Below are positions 1-5,785 of a DNA stretch of 7,212 bases, piece after piece (the first letter of the stretch is position 1; the number at the start of each line of letters is the position of its first letter). A program made the translations under genes and the position numbers. The notes under the pieces were generated by a model. That model did no database searches and was not told the DNA's origin. It worked only from the letters and a program-made list of their open reading frames with translations. The DNA comes from VRUE01 sp035554595 (GTDB lineage: Bacteria; Actinomycetota; Thermoleophilia; Solirubrobacterales; 70-9), in contig DATMIH010000090.1 in the NCBI GenBank assembly GCA_035554595.1, forward strand, positions 1-7,212, read 5' to 3'.

Positions 1-2
1 GT

Positions 3-65
3 CGCGACCTGGTTCGCCTGGCTGGCGAGGGGCTTGAACTTCTTCGGTATCTCGAGATTGATCAT
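3..65 (-). CDS. Acyl-CoA dehydrogenase, N-terminal fragment (gene continues past left edge)
   Basis: Only the first 21 codons are present. The peptide starts MINLEIPKKFKPLASQANQ, which I recognise as the usual opening of a group of actinobacterial acyl-CoA dehydrogenases, just before the all-helical N-terminal domain. The ATG at 65-63 is preceded by AAAGGA (75-70) with a short 4-base spacer. The gene lies 29 bp after the stop of another acyl-CoA dehydrogenase gene and is probably the last visible member of the same operon. Adjacent acyl-CoA dehydrogenase genes in actinobacteria often encode two subunits of one heterotetramer, so this may be the partner of the protein at 95-1432. That is inference: no catalytic or FAD residues of this protein are inside the window. 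Confidence 0.72.
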   Translation of the reverse strand, partial: MINLEIPKKFKPLASQANQVA

Positions 66-69
66 GGGT

Positions 70-75
70 TCCTTT
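70..75 (-). promoter_or_regulatory. Ribosome binding site of the edge acyl-CoA dehydrogenase
   Basis: AAAGGA on the minus strand, 4 bases before the ATG at 65-63. It supports this ATG as the start of the truncated gene and shows that the 29-bp gap is translated separately, not by a stop-start overlap. Confidence 0.55.
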
Positions 76-94
76 CAGCTCTCAGCGCTTGGCG

Positions 95-1432
95 CTAGAC
101 GAGCAGGGCGCCCTCCATAACGCCCGCTGCGCGGAGGTCGCGGTACCAGCGCTCGACCGGGTGCTCCTTGACGAAGCCGTGACCGCCGAGTAGCTGCACC
201 CCTTCGGAGCCGATCTGCATCCCCTTCTGGGCGCAGAGCCGGCGGGCCATCGCCGCCTCGCGAGCGAAGTCCTGGCCCTGGTCGGCGCGGCTGGCGGCGC
301 GGTAGGTGGCGAGCCGCATGCCTTCGCTCTCTATGCCGATGTCGGAGACGCCGAAGGCGACGCTCTGGCGGTTGGAGATCGGTTCGCCGAAGGCGGTGCG
401 CTCGTTGACGTACTGCTTGACGTAGTCGAGCGTCGCCTGCGCCGTGCCGACGGCGAGCGCGCACCAGGCGATCCGGGCCCGCTGCACGCACTCGACGTAA
501 TCCTCGCGCTTGCCCTCGCCGAGCAGGGCGCCGGCGGGCAGCGTCACGTCCTCGAGCAGCAGGCGGCCGGTGGCGGCGGGGCGCAGCCCCATCGCCGGCT
601 CCTCCTCGACCGTGAGCCCGTCGGCGCCGGACTCGATCACGAAGAGCGCTGGGCCGATGCCCTCGGCCTCGGCGGCGACGAGGAAGAGCTCGCACTCCTT
701 GGGGCGGGCGAGCAGCGACTTGGTGCCGCTCAGCACCCAGTCATCACCCTTCTTGGTCGCCATTGTCTCCAGCTTCAGCGGGTCGAACAGTGGACGTGGC
801 TCGAGGATCGCCAGTGCCGCCGCCGGCGTGTCCTCACCGGTGAAGGCGGGCAGGTAGGTCGCCTCCTGCTCGGGCGTGCCCCAGTGGCCGATCGCGGTGG
901 CGACGGCGCCCGGAGCGAGCGCCGCGTAGGCGATGCCCATGTCGCCGCGGGCGAACGCCTCGCCGATCAGGACGCTGGTCACCGCGGCCTGCTCGTGCAT
1001 GACGCCGCCGAGCTCCTCGGGGACGCCGAGCATGTTGACGCCGAGCTCGTTGGCCTGGGAGAGCACCTCGTCCGGCGTGGACTTGTCGAAGTCTGCCTGC
1101 TTGGCCACCGGCCGCACTTTCGCCTCGGCGAAGTCGCGCACGCCTTCCTGCAGCATCTGCTGCTCGTCGTCGGGGCTGATGTCGAACAGCGCCCGCGGCT
1201 TGCTGGGCTTCTGGCGGGCCGGCCCGGTCAGGTTCTGGGCGGCCTTGAATGTGCGCCCGGCGGCGGTCGCCGAGCGGAAGCCGTTCTTGGTGCCGGTGAA
1301 GAGCGCGCGCTCGACCTGCTTGCGGATGCGGATGCGGTCGAGCAGGTCCGAGCCGGCGAGCTTGTTGAGCCAGCGCAGGCCCAGGCCCATGCTGCGCTCG
1401 GCCACTCCCTTGTCCTCGGTGGCGGTGGGCAT
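95..1432 (-). CDS. Acyl-CoA dehydrogenase family protein with an N-terminal extension (445 aa)
   Basis: Predicted FAD-dependent alpha,beta-dehydrogenation of an acyl-CoA, the first step of beta-oxidation, in the cytoplasm. Residues 1-80 are a basic extension (it contains MGLGLRWLNKLAG). The conventional fold starts near FDISPDDEQQ (83-92). C-terminal signatures are clear: RTAFGEPISNRQ (345-356), LLGGHGFVKEHPVERWYRD (414-432) and GVMEG (437-441). E440 aligns by spacing (RD plus seven residues plus EG) with the catalytic Glu of medium-chain acyl-CoA dehydrogenase (RDAKIYQIYEG). The chain ends five residues later. The middle-domain motifs are unusual: the normal TEPxAGSD stretch reads LEPRPLFDP (210-218), and the FAD-contacting W-I/x-T region reads SLLARPKE (239-246). 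This suggests altered FAD or substrate contacts, perhaps in a heteromer with the next gene. The start follows GGGAGG with 8 bases of spacing and lies 2 bp after the MaoC-type gene. Function class is sure; substrate is unknown. Confidence 0.93.
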   Translation of the reverse strand: MPTATEDKGVAERSMGLGLRWLNKLAGSDLLDRIRIRKQVERALFTGTKNGFRSATAAGRTFKAAQNLTGPARQKPSKPRALFDISPDDEQQMLQEGVRDFAEAKVRPVAKQADFDKSTPDEVLSQANELGVNMLGVPEELGGVMHEQAAVTSVLIGEAFARGDMGIAYAALAPGAVATAIGHWGTPEQEATYLPAFTGEDTPAAALAILEPRPLFDPLKLETMATKKGDDWVLSGTKSLLARPKECELFLVAAEAEGIGPALFVIESGADGLTVEEEPAMGLRPAATGRLLLEDVTLPAGALLGEGKREDYVECVQRARIAWCALAVGTAQATLDYVKQYVNERTAFGEPISNRQSVAFGVSDIGIESEGMRLATYRAASRADQGQDFAREAAMARRLCAQKGMQIGSEGVQLLGGHGFVKEHPVERWYRDLRAAGVMEGALLV

Positions 1433-1434
1433 CT

Positions 1435-2391
1435 CTACTTCCTCCCGTCTTTGGATTTGGCCTCGCGCGGCTTCACCGAGCCGGCGAGGTGCGGTGTGCC
1501 GCGCTTTGCGTCGCGCACCGCGAACTTGATCTCGTCTCCCTGCGAAGTGCTTGCGAACTCGACCCGGCTGGGCAGCAGGATCGGCTTGCGGAAGCGCACG
1601 TCAACCTGGAAAGCGTCGGGCAGGCGACTCTCAATCGCCGCCAGGCAGCGCGCCTTGGTCCACATCCCGTGCGCGATCGCCCGCGGAAAGCCGAGCGGCT
1701 TCGCCGTCCAAGCGTGCATGTGGATCGGGTTGCGGTCCCCCGAGACGGCCGCGTAGCGCCGTCCCAGATCCCCGCCGAGCTTCCACTCCGCGCTTGCTGC
1801 AACCCCGCCCTCGCCAACTGCATCAAATTCTCTACCTGCTGGATCGGAAATTTGATGCAGTTCGGATTTGTCGGAGTCGCTGGACGCTTTCGTGTCGTTT
1901 CCGCCGCCGCGGCGGAGCATCGTGCTGGTCGACTCCCAGACGATCCGGGTGCCGGCCTTGATCTTGGTCTGCAGGCTGAAGGTGCGGCCCTTGGGGTGCT
2001 GCTCCAGCTTGGTCGGCTTGACCTTGATCGTCAGCTCCTCATGGAGGCCGATGCGCCGGTGCTGGACGATCTGGTTCTCGATGTGGACGAGGCCGACGGC
2101 GCCGAAGGGGAAGCTTCCGTCCGCCATCACCGCCATCTGCAGGGGGAAGGCCAGCACGTGCGGGTAGGTCGGGGGCAGGTGGTCGCGCAGGGTGAAGCCG
2201 CAGACGCGGGCGTAGGCGGCGACCTGCTCGGGGTCGGCGTGGACCTGCGGCAGGGTCAGCTCGATCTCCGGGATCTCCTTGCTGCCGCCCGGGATGAAGG
2301 GCAGCAGCGAGGCACCCGGCACCATCGGCGCCGCGGCCCGCGCGTAGAGCGGCAGGATGCTGGGCGAGCTCTCGAGCGTGCGGGCGCTCAT
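1435..2391 (-). CDS. htdX: MaoC-like (R)-specific enoyl-CoA hydratase / 3-hydroxyacyl dehydratase, HtdX type (318 aa)
   Basis: Predicted reversible hydration of trans-2-enoyl thioesters to (R)-3-hydroxyacyl thioesters. It appears to be a double-hotdog protein. The N-terminal hotdog spans about 40-160 and includes PTYPHVLAFPLQMAVM (74-89) and GLVHIENQIV. The C-terminal catalytic hotdog spans about 200-305 and carries the hydratase-2 motif YAAVSGDRNPIHMHAWTA (213-230), with D219 and H224 as the expected catalytic pair, then GFPRAIAHGMW (234-244). Between them is a Ser/Asp/Lys-rich linker (162-200). Part of that linker is encoded by a perfect inverted repeat, and it may explain why this protein seems longer than I recall for M. 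tuberculosis HtdX. I chose the ATG at 2391-2389: it overlaps the upstream stop as TGATG and leaves a protein beginning MSARTLESSPS. An in-frame start at 2469 would add 26 residues that read as the shadow of FabG4. Family certain; equivalence to HtdX likely from gene order. Confidence 0.9.
   Translation of the reverse strand: MSARTLESSPSILPLYARAAAPMVPGASLLPFIPGGSKEIPEIELTLPQVHADPEQVAAYARVCGFTLRDHLPPTYPHVLAFPLQMAVMADGSFPFGAVGLVHIENQIVQHRRIGLHEELTIKVKPTKLEQHPKGRTFSLQTKIKAGTRIVWESTSTMLRRGGGNDTKASSDSDKSELHQISDPAGREFDAVGEGGVAASAEWKLGGDLGRRYAAVSGDRNPIHMHAWTAKPLGFPRAIAHGMWTKARCLAAIESRLPDAFQVDVRFRKPILLPSRVEFASTSQGDEIKFAVRDAKRGTPHLAGSVKPREAKSKDGRK
1441..1446 (-). promoter_or_regulatory. Ribosome binding site inside the end of the MaoC-type gene
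   Basis: GGGAGG on the minus strand, 8 bases before the acyl-CoA dehydrogenase ATG. It lies within the last sense codons (Gly-Arg) of the upstream gene, whose TAG stop (1437-1435) falls between this site and the ATG. This fixes the start at 1432 and implies translational coupling. Confidence 0.7.
1816..1862. repeat. Perfect 14-bp inverted repeat within the MaoC-type gene linker
   Basis: AACTGCATCAAATT (1816-1829) and AATTTGATGCAGTT (1849-1862) are exact reverse complements separated by 19 bases. The arms are AT-rich against a GC-rich gene. On the minus strand they encode residues about 177-192 (ELHQIS...REFDAV), in the poorly conserved linker between the two hotdog domains. The transcript could fold into a 14-bp stem. 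The reading frame is kept through the element, so it behaves as a translated, tolerated insertion or an mRNA structure. I see no second copy in the window. Confidence 0.85.
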
Positions 2392-3713
2392 CAGGCCCCC
2401 AGCAGGCTCTGGCCGCAGACGCGGACCGTGTTGCCGTTGACGCCGGTCGAGGCCGGGCTGGCGAACCAAGCGATCGTCTCAGCGACGTCGACCGGCAGGC
2501 CGCCCTGCGACATGCTGTTCATGCGCCGGCCCGCTTCGCGGATCGCGATCGGCATTTTCGCCGTCATCTGGGTCTCGATGAAGCCGGGCGCGACCGCGTT
2601 GATCGTCGCCTTGCGCTTGGCCAGCTCGGGCGCCAGCGCTTCGACCATGCCGATCACGCCGGCCTTCGAGGTGGCGTAGTTGGTCTGGCCGGAGTTGCCA
2701 GCGATGCCGCTCATCGAGGAGACGCAGACGATGCGGCCGTTGGGCCGCAGCAGCTTGCGCTCGAGCAGCTCATCGTTGATCCGCTCCTCGCTGGAGAGGT
2801 TGATCTCCATCAGCGAGCTCCAGCGGTCCTCCGGCATCTTGGCGATCGTGCGGTCGCGGGTGACGCCGGCGTTGTGGACGATCACGTCGACGCCGTCGGG
2901 GATCGCCGCGACGATCTGCAGCGGCGCGTCGAGATCGGTGATGTCGAGCTCAATCGTCTCGGCGCCAAGGCGATCGGCGACGGCGGTGAGGTCGGCCGAG
3001 AGCGCCGGTACGTCGAGCAGGACGAGCTTGGCGCCGTCGCGGTGCAGGGTGGTGGCGATCGCCTCGCCGATGCCGCGCGAGGCGCCGGTGACCAAAGCCA
3101 CCTTGCCCTCGAGCGGTCGTTCCCAGTCGACCTCGGGCGTCCCCGCCACCGCCTTGCCGACCTCGATCACCTGGCCGGAGACGTAGGCCGAGCGGGGCGA
3201 GAGCAGGAAGCGCAGGGTGGAGTCGATCTCCTCCTCGGCGCCCTCGGCGACGTAGACCAACTGCACGGCGATGCCGCGACCGATCTCCTTGCCGAGCGAG
3301 CGAGTGAAGCCCTCCAGCGCCCGCTGCGCGGTCGCTGCCCGCGGCGGCAGGCCGGCGGGTGGCGTGCCGAGCACGACCACGCGCCCGGAGCGCTGCACCC
3401 GCTTCACGTTGGGGTGGAAGAAGCGCTGCAGCTCGACCAGCTCGGTCGAGTCGCTGATGCCGGTGGCGTCAAAGACGAGTGCCTTGACCGGGGAGCTTGA
3501 GGTCTCGGGCTTGGCCGCGCCGGCGTCGCCCAGCACCTGCTCGATCCGCTTGCCGAGGCGGCCACGCGGGGCGCCGCCGCTGAGCACGGCGCCGGAAACG
3601 ACTGGCTCGCCGGGCTGGTGGCGCTCCAGCTGCGTCGGCTGGGGCAGGCCGACCCGGCCGGCGATCATCCGGCCCGGGGGCGAGTTGACTACCTGCGTGT
3701 AGAGGTCGCTCAC
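2391..3713 (-). CDS. fabG4: High-molecular-weight 3-oxoacyl-CoA/ACP reductase, FabG4 type (440 aa)
   Basis: Predicted NADH-linked interconversion of 3-oxoacyl and (R)-3-hydroxyacyl thioesters. The N-terminal ~195 residues form the flavodoxin-like domain found in FabG4 proteins (SDLYTQVVNS at the start, FDATGI at 81-86). The SDR catalytic domain follows: TGASRGIG (209-216), HNAGVTRD (280-287), N305, S333, and Y346 and K350 in YATSK, then PGFIETQMT (376-384). The acidic D234 after the second strand favours NAD(H) over NADP(H). The C-terminus VCGQSLLGA matches my memory of mycobacterial FabG4. The start is GTG at 3713-3711, overlapping the thiolase stop as GTGA, with AGGAG 7 bases upstream. An in-frame opening at 4178 would add 155 low-complexity Arg-rich residues inside the thiolase gene, so it is rejected. 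Length agrees with the ~450 aa of the family, unlike ordinary FabG (~245 aa). The gene is coupled to its neighbours on both sides. Confidence 0.94.
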   Translation of the reverse strand: MSDLYTQVVNSPPGRMIAGRVGLPQPTQLERHQPGEPVVSGAVLSGGAPRGRLGKRIEQVLGDAGAAKPETSSSPVKALVFDATGISDSTELVELQRFFHPNVKRVQRSGRVVVLGTPPAGLPPRAATAQRALEGFTRSLGKEIGRGIAVQLVYVAEGAEEEIDSTLRFLLSPRSAYVSGQVIEVGKAVAGTPEVDWERPLEGKVALVTGASRGIGEAIATTLHRDGAKLVLLDVPALSADLTAVADRLGAETIELDITDLDAPLQIVAAIPDGVDVIVHNAGVTRDRTIAKMPEDRWSSLMEINLSSEERINDELLERKLLRPNGRIVCVSSMSGIAGNSGQTNYATSKAGVIGMVEALAPELAKRKATINAVAPGFIETQMTAKMPIAIREAGRRMNSMSQGGLPVDVAETIAWFASPASTGVNGNTVRVCGQSLLGA

Positions 3714-5002
3714 TTGTTCTCTCCTGTGCTTTCGAGTGCGGCGACGACGCCCTGGCCGCCGGCCGCGCAGATGCTGATCAGACCGCGGCCCGAGCCCTGC
3801 TCGTGCAGGGCCTTGGCGAGGCTGGCGACGATCCGCCCGCCGGTCGCGGCGAAGGGGTGGCCGGCGGCCAGCGAGCCGCCGTTGACGTTGAGCCGCTCGC
3901 GGTCGATCGCGCCGAGCGGCTCGTCGCGGCCGAGGCGGTCGCGGCAGAAGGCCGGGTCCTCCCAGGCCTTGAGCGTGCAGAGCACCTGGGCGGCGAAGGC
4001 CTCGTGGATCTCGTAGAAGTCGAAATCGCCGAGGCCGGCGCCGACTCGGTCGAGCATGCGCGGCATCGCGTAGGCCGGCGCCATCAACAGTCCCTCGCGC
4101 TTGTGCACGTGGTCGACGGCGGCGGTCTGACCGTCGACGAAGTAGGCGAGGACCGGCAGATCGCGCTCCTTTGCCCACTCCTCGCTGGCGAGCAGCACCG
4201 CCGAGGCGCCGTCGGAGAGAGGAGTCGAGTTGGCGGCGGTCATCGTGCCCTCCGGGCCGCCGAAGACCGGGCCGAGCTTGGCCAGCTTCTCAGTCGAGGA
4301 GTCGGGACGCAGGTTCTGGTCGCGCTCGAGGCCGAGGTAGGGGCTGACCAGGTCGTCCATGAAGCCGCGCTCGTAAGCGGCGGCGAGATGGTGGTGGCTG
4401 TTGACCGTGAGCTCGTCCTGATCGGAGCGGCCGACCTCCCACTCGGCGGCCATGATCGCGCAGTGCTCGCCCATCGAGAGACCGGTGCGCGGCTCCTCGT
4501 TGCGGGGGATCGCCGGCACCACGTGGCTGGGACGCACCCGGGTCAGCTGCTTGACCCGGCCGAAGGTCGACTTCTCCCGGTTGGCGTCGAGCAGGACTTC
4601 GCGCAGGCCCTCGTTGAGCCCGATTGGCGCGTCGGAGGTGGTGTCGGCGCCGCAGGCGATACCGGCGTCGATCTGGCCGAGGGCGATCTTGTTAGCGACC
4701 AGGATCGTCGTCTCCAGGCCGGTGCCGCAGGCCTGCTGCACGTCGTAGGCGGGTGTCTCGGCGGCGAGACGGGTGCCGAGCACGCTCTCGCGAGTGAGGT
4801 CGCGGTCGCGCGAGTGCTTGAGCACGGCGCCGCCGGCGACCTCGCCGAGCGCCTCGCCCTCGAGCGAGTAGCGCGAGACCAGCCCGTCGAGGGCGGCCGT
4901 GAGCATGTCCTGGTTCGACGCCCGCGAGTAGACGGAGTTGGAGCGCGCGAAGGGGATCCGGTTGCCGCCGATCACGGCGACGCGGCGTGGCTTATCGGTC
5001 AA
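3710..5002 (-). CDS. fadA2: Thiolase (acetyl-CoA acyltransferase), FadA2/FadI type (430 aa)
   Basis: Predicted thiolysis of 3-oxoacyl-CoA to acetyl-CoA and a chain shortened by two carbons, or the reverse condensation. The protein opens with VAVIGGNRIPFAR (8-20). The nucleophile is C92 in QQACGTGLET. Other thiolase marks are NSTPLSDGASAV (258-269), H333 in EIHEAFAAQ, H382 in GGSLAAGHPFAATGGR and the second catalytic C412 in CAAGGQG. All four catalytic positions are present. Length fits FadA2/FadI proteins rather than the ~390 aa biosynthetic thiolases, and GHPFAATG instead of GHPIGASG also points to that branch. The start is a TTG at 5002-5000 overlapping the TetR stop as TTGA, with AAAGGTG 7 bases upstream; this gives the usual short lead before the first beta strand. 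The next candidate starts would cut into the core. It is the first enzyme gene of the operon. Chain-length preference cannot be read. Confidence 0.93.
   Translation of the reverse strand: MTDKPRRVAVIGGNRIPFARSNSVYSRASNQDMLTAALDGLVSRYSLEGEALGEVAGGAVLKHSRDRDLTRESVLGTRLAAETPAYDVQQACGTGLETTILVANKIALGQIDAGIACGADTTSDAPIGLNEGLREVLLDANREKSTFGRVKQLTRVRPSHVVPAIPRNEEPRTGLSMGEHCAIMAAEWEVGRSDQDELTVNSHHHLAAAYERGFMDDLVSPYLGLERDQNLRPDSSTEKLAKLGPVFGGPEGTMTAANSTPLSDGASAVLLASEEWAKERDLPVLAYFVDGQTAAVDHVHKREGLLMAPAYAMPRMLDRVGAGLGDFDFYEIHEAFAAQVLCTLKAWEDPAFCRDRLGRDEPLGAIDRERLNVNGGSLAAGHPFAATGGRIVASLAKALHEQGSGRGLISICAAGGQGVVAALESTGENK
3721..3725 (-). promoter_or_regulatory. Ribosome binding site deciding the GTG start of the FabG4-type gene
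   Basis: AGGAG on the minus strand, 7 bases before the GTG at 3713-3711, lying inside the last codons of the thiolase gene. It identifies GTG as the start even though a much longer open frame exists upstream. Confidence 0.8.
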
Positions 5003-5658
5003 CTGCTTTCACCTTTCGGTTTCGGTCGTGAGGATTTGGCAGATGGGGTGGAGCGCAGGCGCAGGCCCGGCTCGACGGTGGCGATCAAGAGCTCGGCCGC
5101 CTCGCTTGCGCTGGTCGCTTCGGTGCGCAGCCACCAGCGGGCCAGCGCCTCGGCAGCGCCCAGCAGGGCGGTGGAGAGGGCCTCGACTTCAATCCGCGCG
5201 GCGGCGCGGCGCTTGGCCGGCAGCTGGGCGAGCAGCGATTCGGAGACCAGCTGGGTGAGGCGGCCGCGGTAGGCGGCGACGCCGTCGGCGAGCTCGCCGC
5301 TGTGCGGCAGCGTCTCGTCGAAGAGCACCGCCCAGGCGGCCCGATCGGCGTCGAGGAAGGAGAAGAAGGCGCGCAGGCCATCGTTGAGCGCATCGCCGGG
5401 GTTGGTCGTCTCGGCGACCGTCTCCAAGATCGTCGCCACCAGGGCGTCGCCAGCGCGCTTCATGCAGGCGATGTAGAGGCGCTCCTTGTTGCCGAAGTAG
5501 TTGTAGAGCAGCGGCTTGGTGACGCCGACGGCCGCGGCGACCTCGTCCATCGTCACCGCCGCGTAGCCGCGCTCGGCGAAGAGACCGTGAGCAGCGAGCA
5601 GCGCCTGCTCCATGCGATCGGCCTTGGCGAGGCGCGAACGTGTCGGGGCGGAGGCCAT
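4999..5658 (-). CDS. TetR/AcrR family transcriptional regulator (219 aa)
   Basis: Predicted ligand-responsive DNA-binding repressor. The N-terminal TetR domain is clear: AALLAAHGLF-like helix 1 (about 17-28), then the helix-turn-helix VTMDEVAAAVGVTKPLLYNYF (about 35-55) and GNKERLY (56-62). The remaining ~150 residues are the variable helical ligand and dimer domain (for example FFSFLDADRAAWAVLF) with a basic, Ser/Pro-rich tail. The length is typical. The ATG at 5658-5656 has no convincing Shine-Dalgarno; it sits 11 bp from a strong palindrome that may be its own operator, so the mRNA leader is probably very short. A later ATG (residue 16) is possible but would remove only the basic tip. Its stop overlaps the thiolase start by 4 bases, so it is co-transcribed with the genes it probably controls. 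An acyl-CoA ligand is a reasonable inference from context, not visible in the sequence. Confidence 0.93.
   Translation of the reverse strand: MASAPTRSRLAKADRMEQALLAAHGLFAERGYAAVTMDEVAAAVGVTKPLLYNYFGNKERLYIACMKRAGDALVATILETVAETTNPGDALNDGLRAFFSFLDADRAAWAVLFDETLPHSGELADGVAAYRGRLTQLVSESLLAQLPAKRRAAARIEVEALSTALLGAAEALARWWLRTEATSASEAAELLIATVEPGLRLRSTPSAKSSRPKPKGESS
5010..5016 (-). promoter_or_regulatory. Ribosome binding site supporting the TTG start of the thiolase
   Basis: AAAGGTG on the minus strand, 7 bases before the TTG at 5002-5000, inside the last codons of the TetR gene. No ATG or GTG lies at a comparable position, so the TTG is the best start. Confidence 0.65.
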
Positions 5659-5669
5659 CCAGGCAGAGG

Positions 5670-5699
5670 TTACCCGGATATAAATTTATATATGCGTAA
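5670..5699. promoter_or_regulatory. Probable TetR operator: 30-bp palindrome with AT-rich core
   Basis: The core ATATAAATTTATAT (5678-5691) is a perfect 14-bp palindrome. Around the same centre (5684/5685) lie TTACNC (5670-5675) and GNGTAA (5694-5699), giving an imperfect 30-bp dyad. It sits 11 bp upstream of the TetR ATG in otherwise GC-rich DNA. Position, symmetry and length suit a TetR dimer pair and autoregulation. The core also overlaps the best -10 element, so binding would block RNA polymerase. Confidence 0.65.
5684..5690 (-). promoter_or_regulatory. Candidate -10 element of the TetR-fadA2-fabG4-htdX operon
   Basis: TATAAAT on the minus strand matches a sigma-70-type -10. Transcription would begin near 5677, leaving a leader of under 20 bases before the ATG at 5658. 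I find no convincing -35 hexamer at 16-18 bp spacing, which fits a promoter that needs an activator or an alternative start position within this AT-rich block. Confidence 0.4.
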
Positions 5700-5715
5700 T
5701 GTGACTGACCTCACG
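5700..5715. promoter_or_regulatory. CRP-like site TGTGA-N6-TCACG
   Basis: TGTGACTGACCTCACG matches the CRP consensus TGTGA-N6-TCACA at 9 of 10 defined bases. It directly abuts the TetR palindrome (ends 5699) and is centred about 20 bp upstream of the candidate -10. CRP-type regulators in actinobacteria use this consensus. Activation by cAMP and carbon-source control is inference, and a match this short can arise by chance. Confidence 0.4.
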
Positions 5716-5767
5716 CCAGTACAAGTGCAACGTTTTCCGGTGCCAGCGGAGCCGAAAGACGTTGCAC
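5714..5767. repeat. Palindromic repeat, copy 1 (43-nt hairpin core at 5725-5767)
   Basis: The core starts GTGCAACGT and ends ACGTTGCAC, a perfect 9-bp stem. With one bulged G (5758) the stem continues TTTC/GAAA, and with one bulged C (5738) a further GG/CC, closing on a loop of about ten bases. An upstream tag CGCCAGT (5714-5720) is shared with copy 2. The copies match at 36 of 43 core bases, with five of the seven differences in the loop. No T-run follows on either strand, so it is not a canonical intrinsic terminator. Confidence 0.85.
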
Positions 5768-5785
5768 CCTGATCGAGGTCGGTTT

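Noticed and set aside
84..96. Small hairpin AGCGC-TTG-GCGCT over the acyl-CoA dehydrogenase stop
   Set aside because: The stem is only 5 bp, has no U-tract, and lies between two co-oriented, related genes; it is too weak to call a terminator.
884..1756. Long plus-strand open frames (also 1489-2679 and 3803-5272)
   Set aside because: These are antisense to well-supported enzymes with intact catalytic motifs. Their products are low-complexity Arg/Ala/Gly-rich, as expected from GC-rich antisense frames.
2392..2469. 26-codon extension of the MaoC-type gene
   Set aside because: It overlaps the conserved FabG4 C-terminus; the ATG at 2391 in TGATG gives the family-like start.
3714..4178. Upstream 155-codon extension of the FabG4-type gene
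   Set aside because: It lies wholly within the thiolase in another frame, is Arg-rich low complexity, and the GTG at 3713 has a good ribosome site and matches the family's N-terminus.
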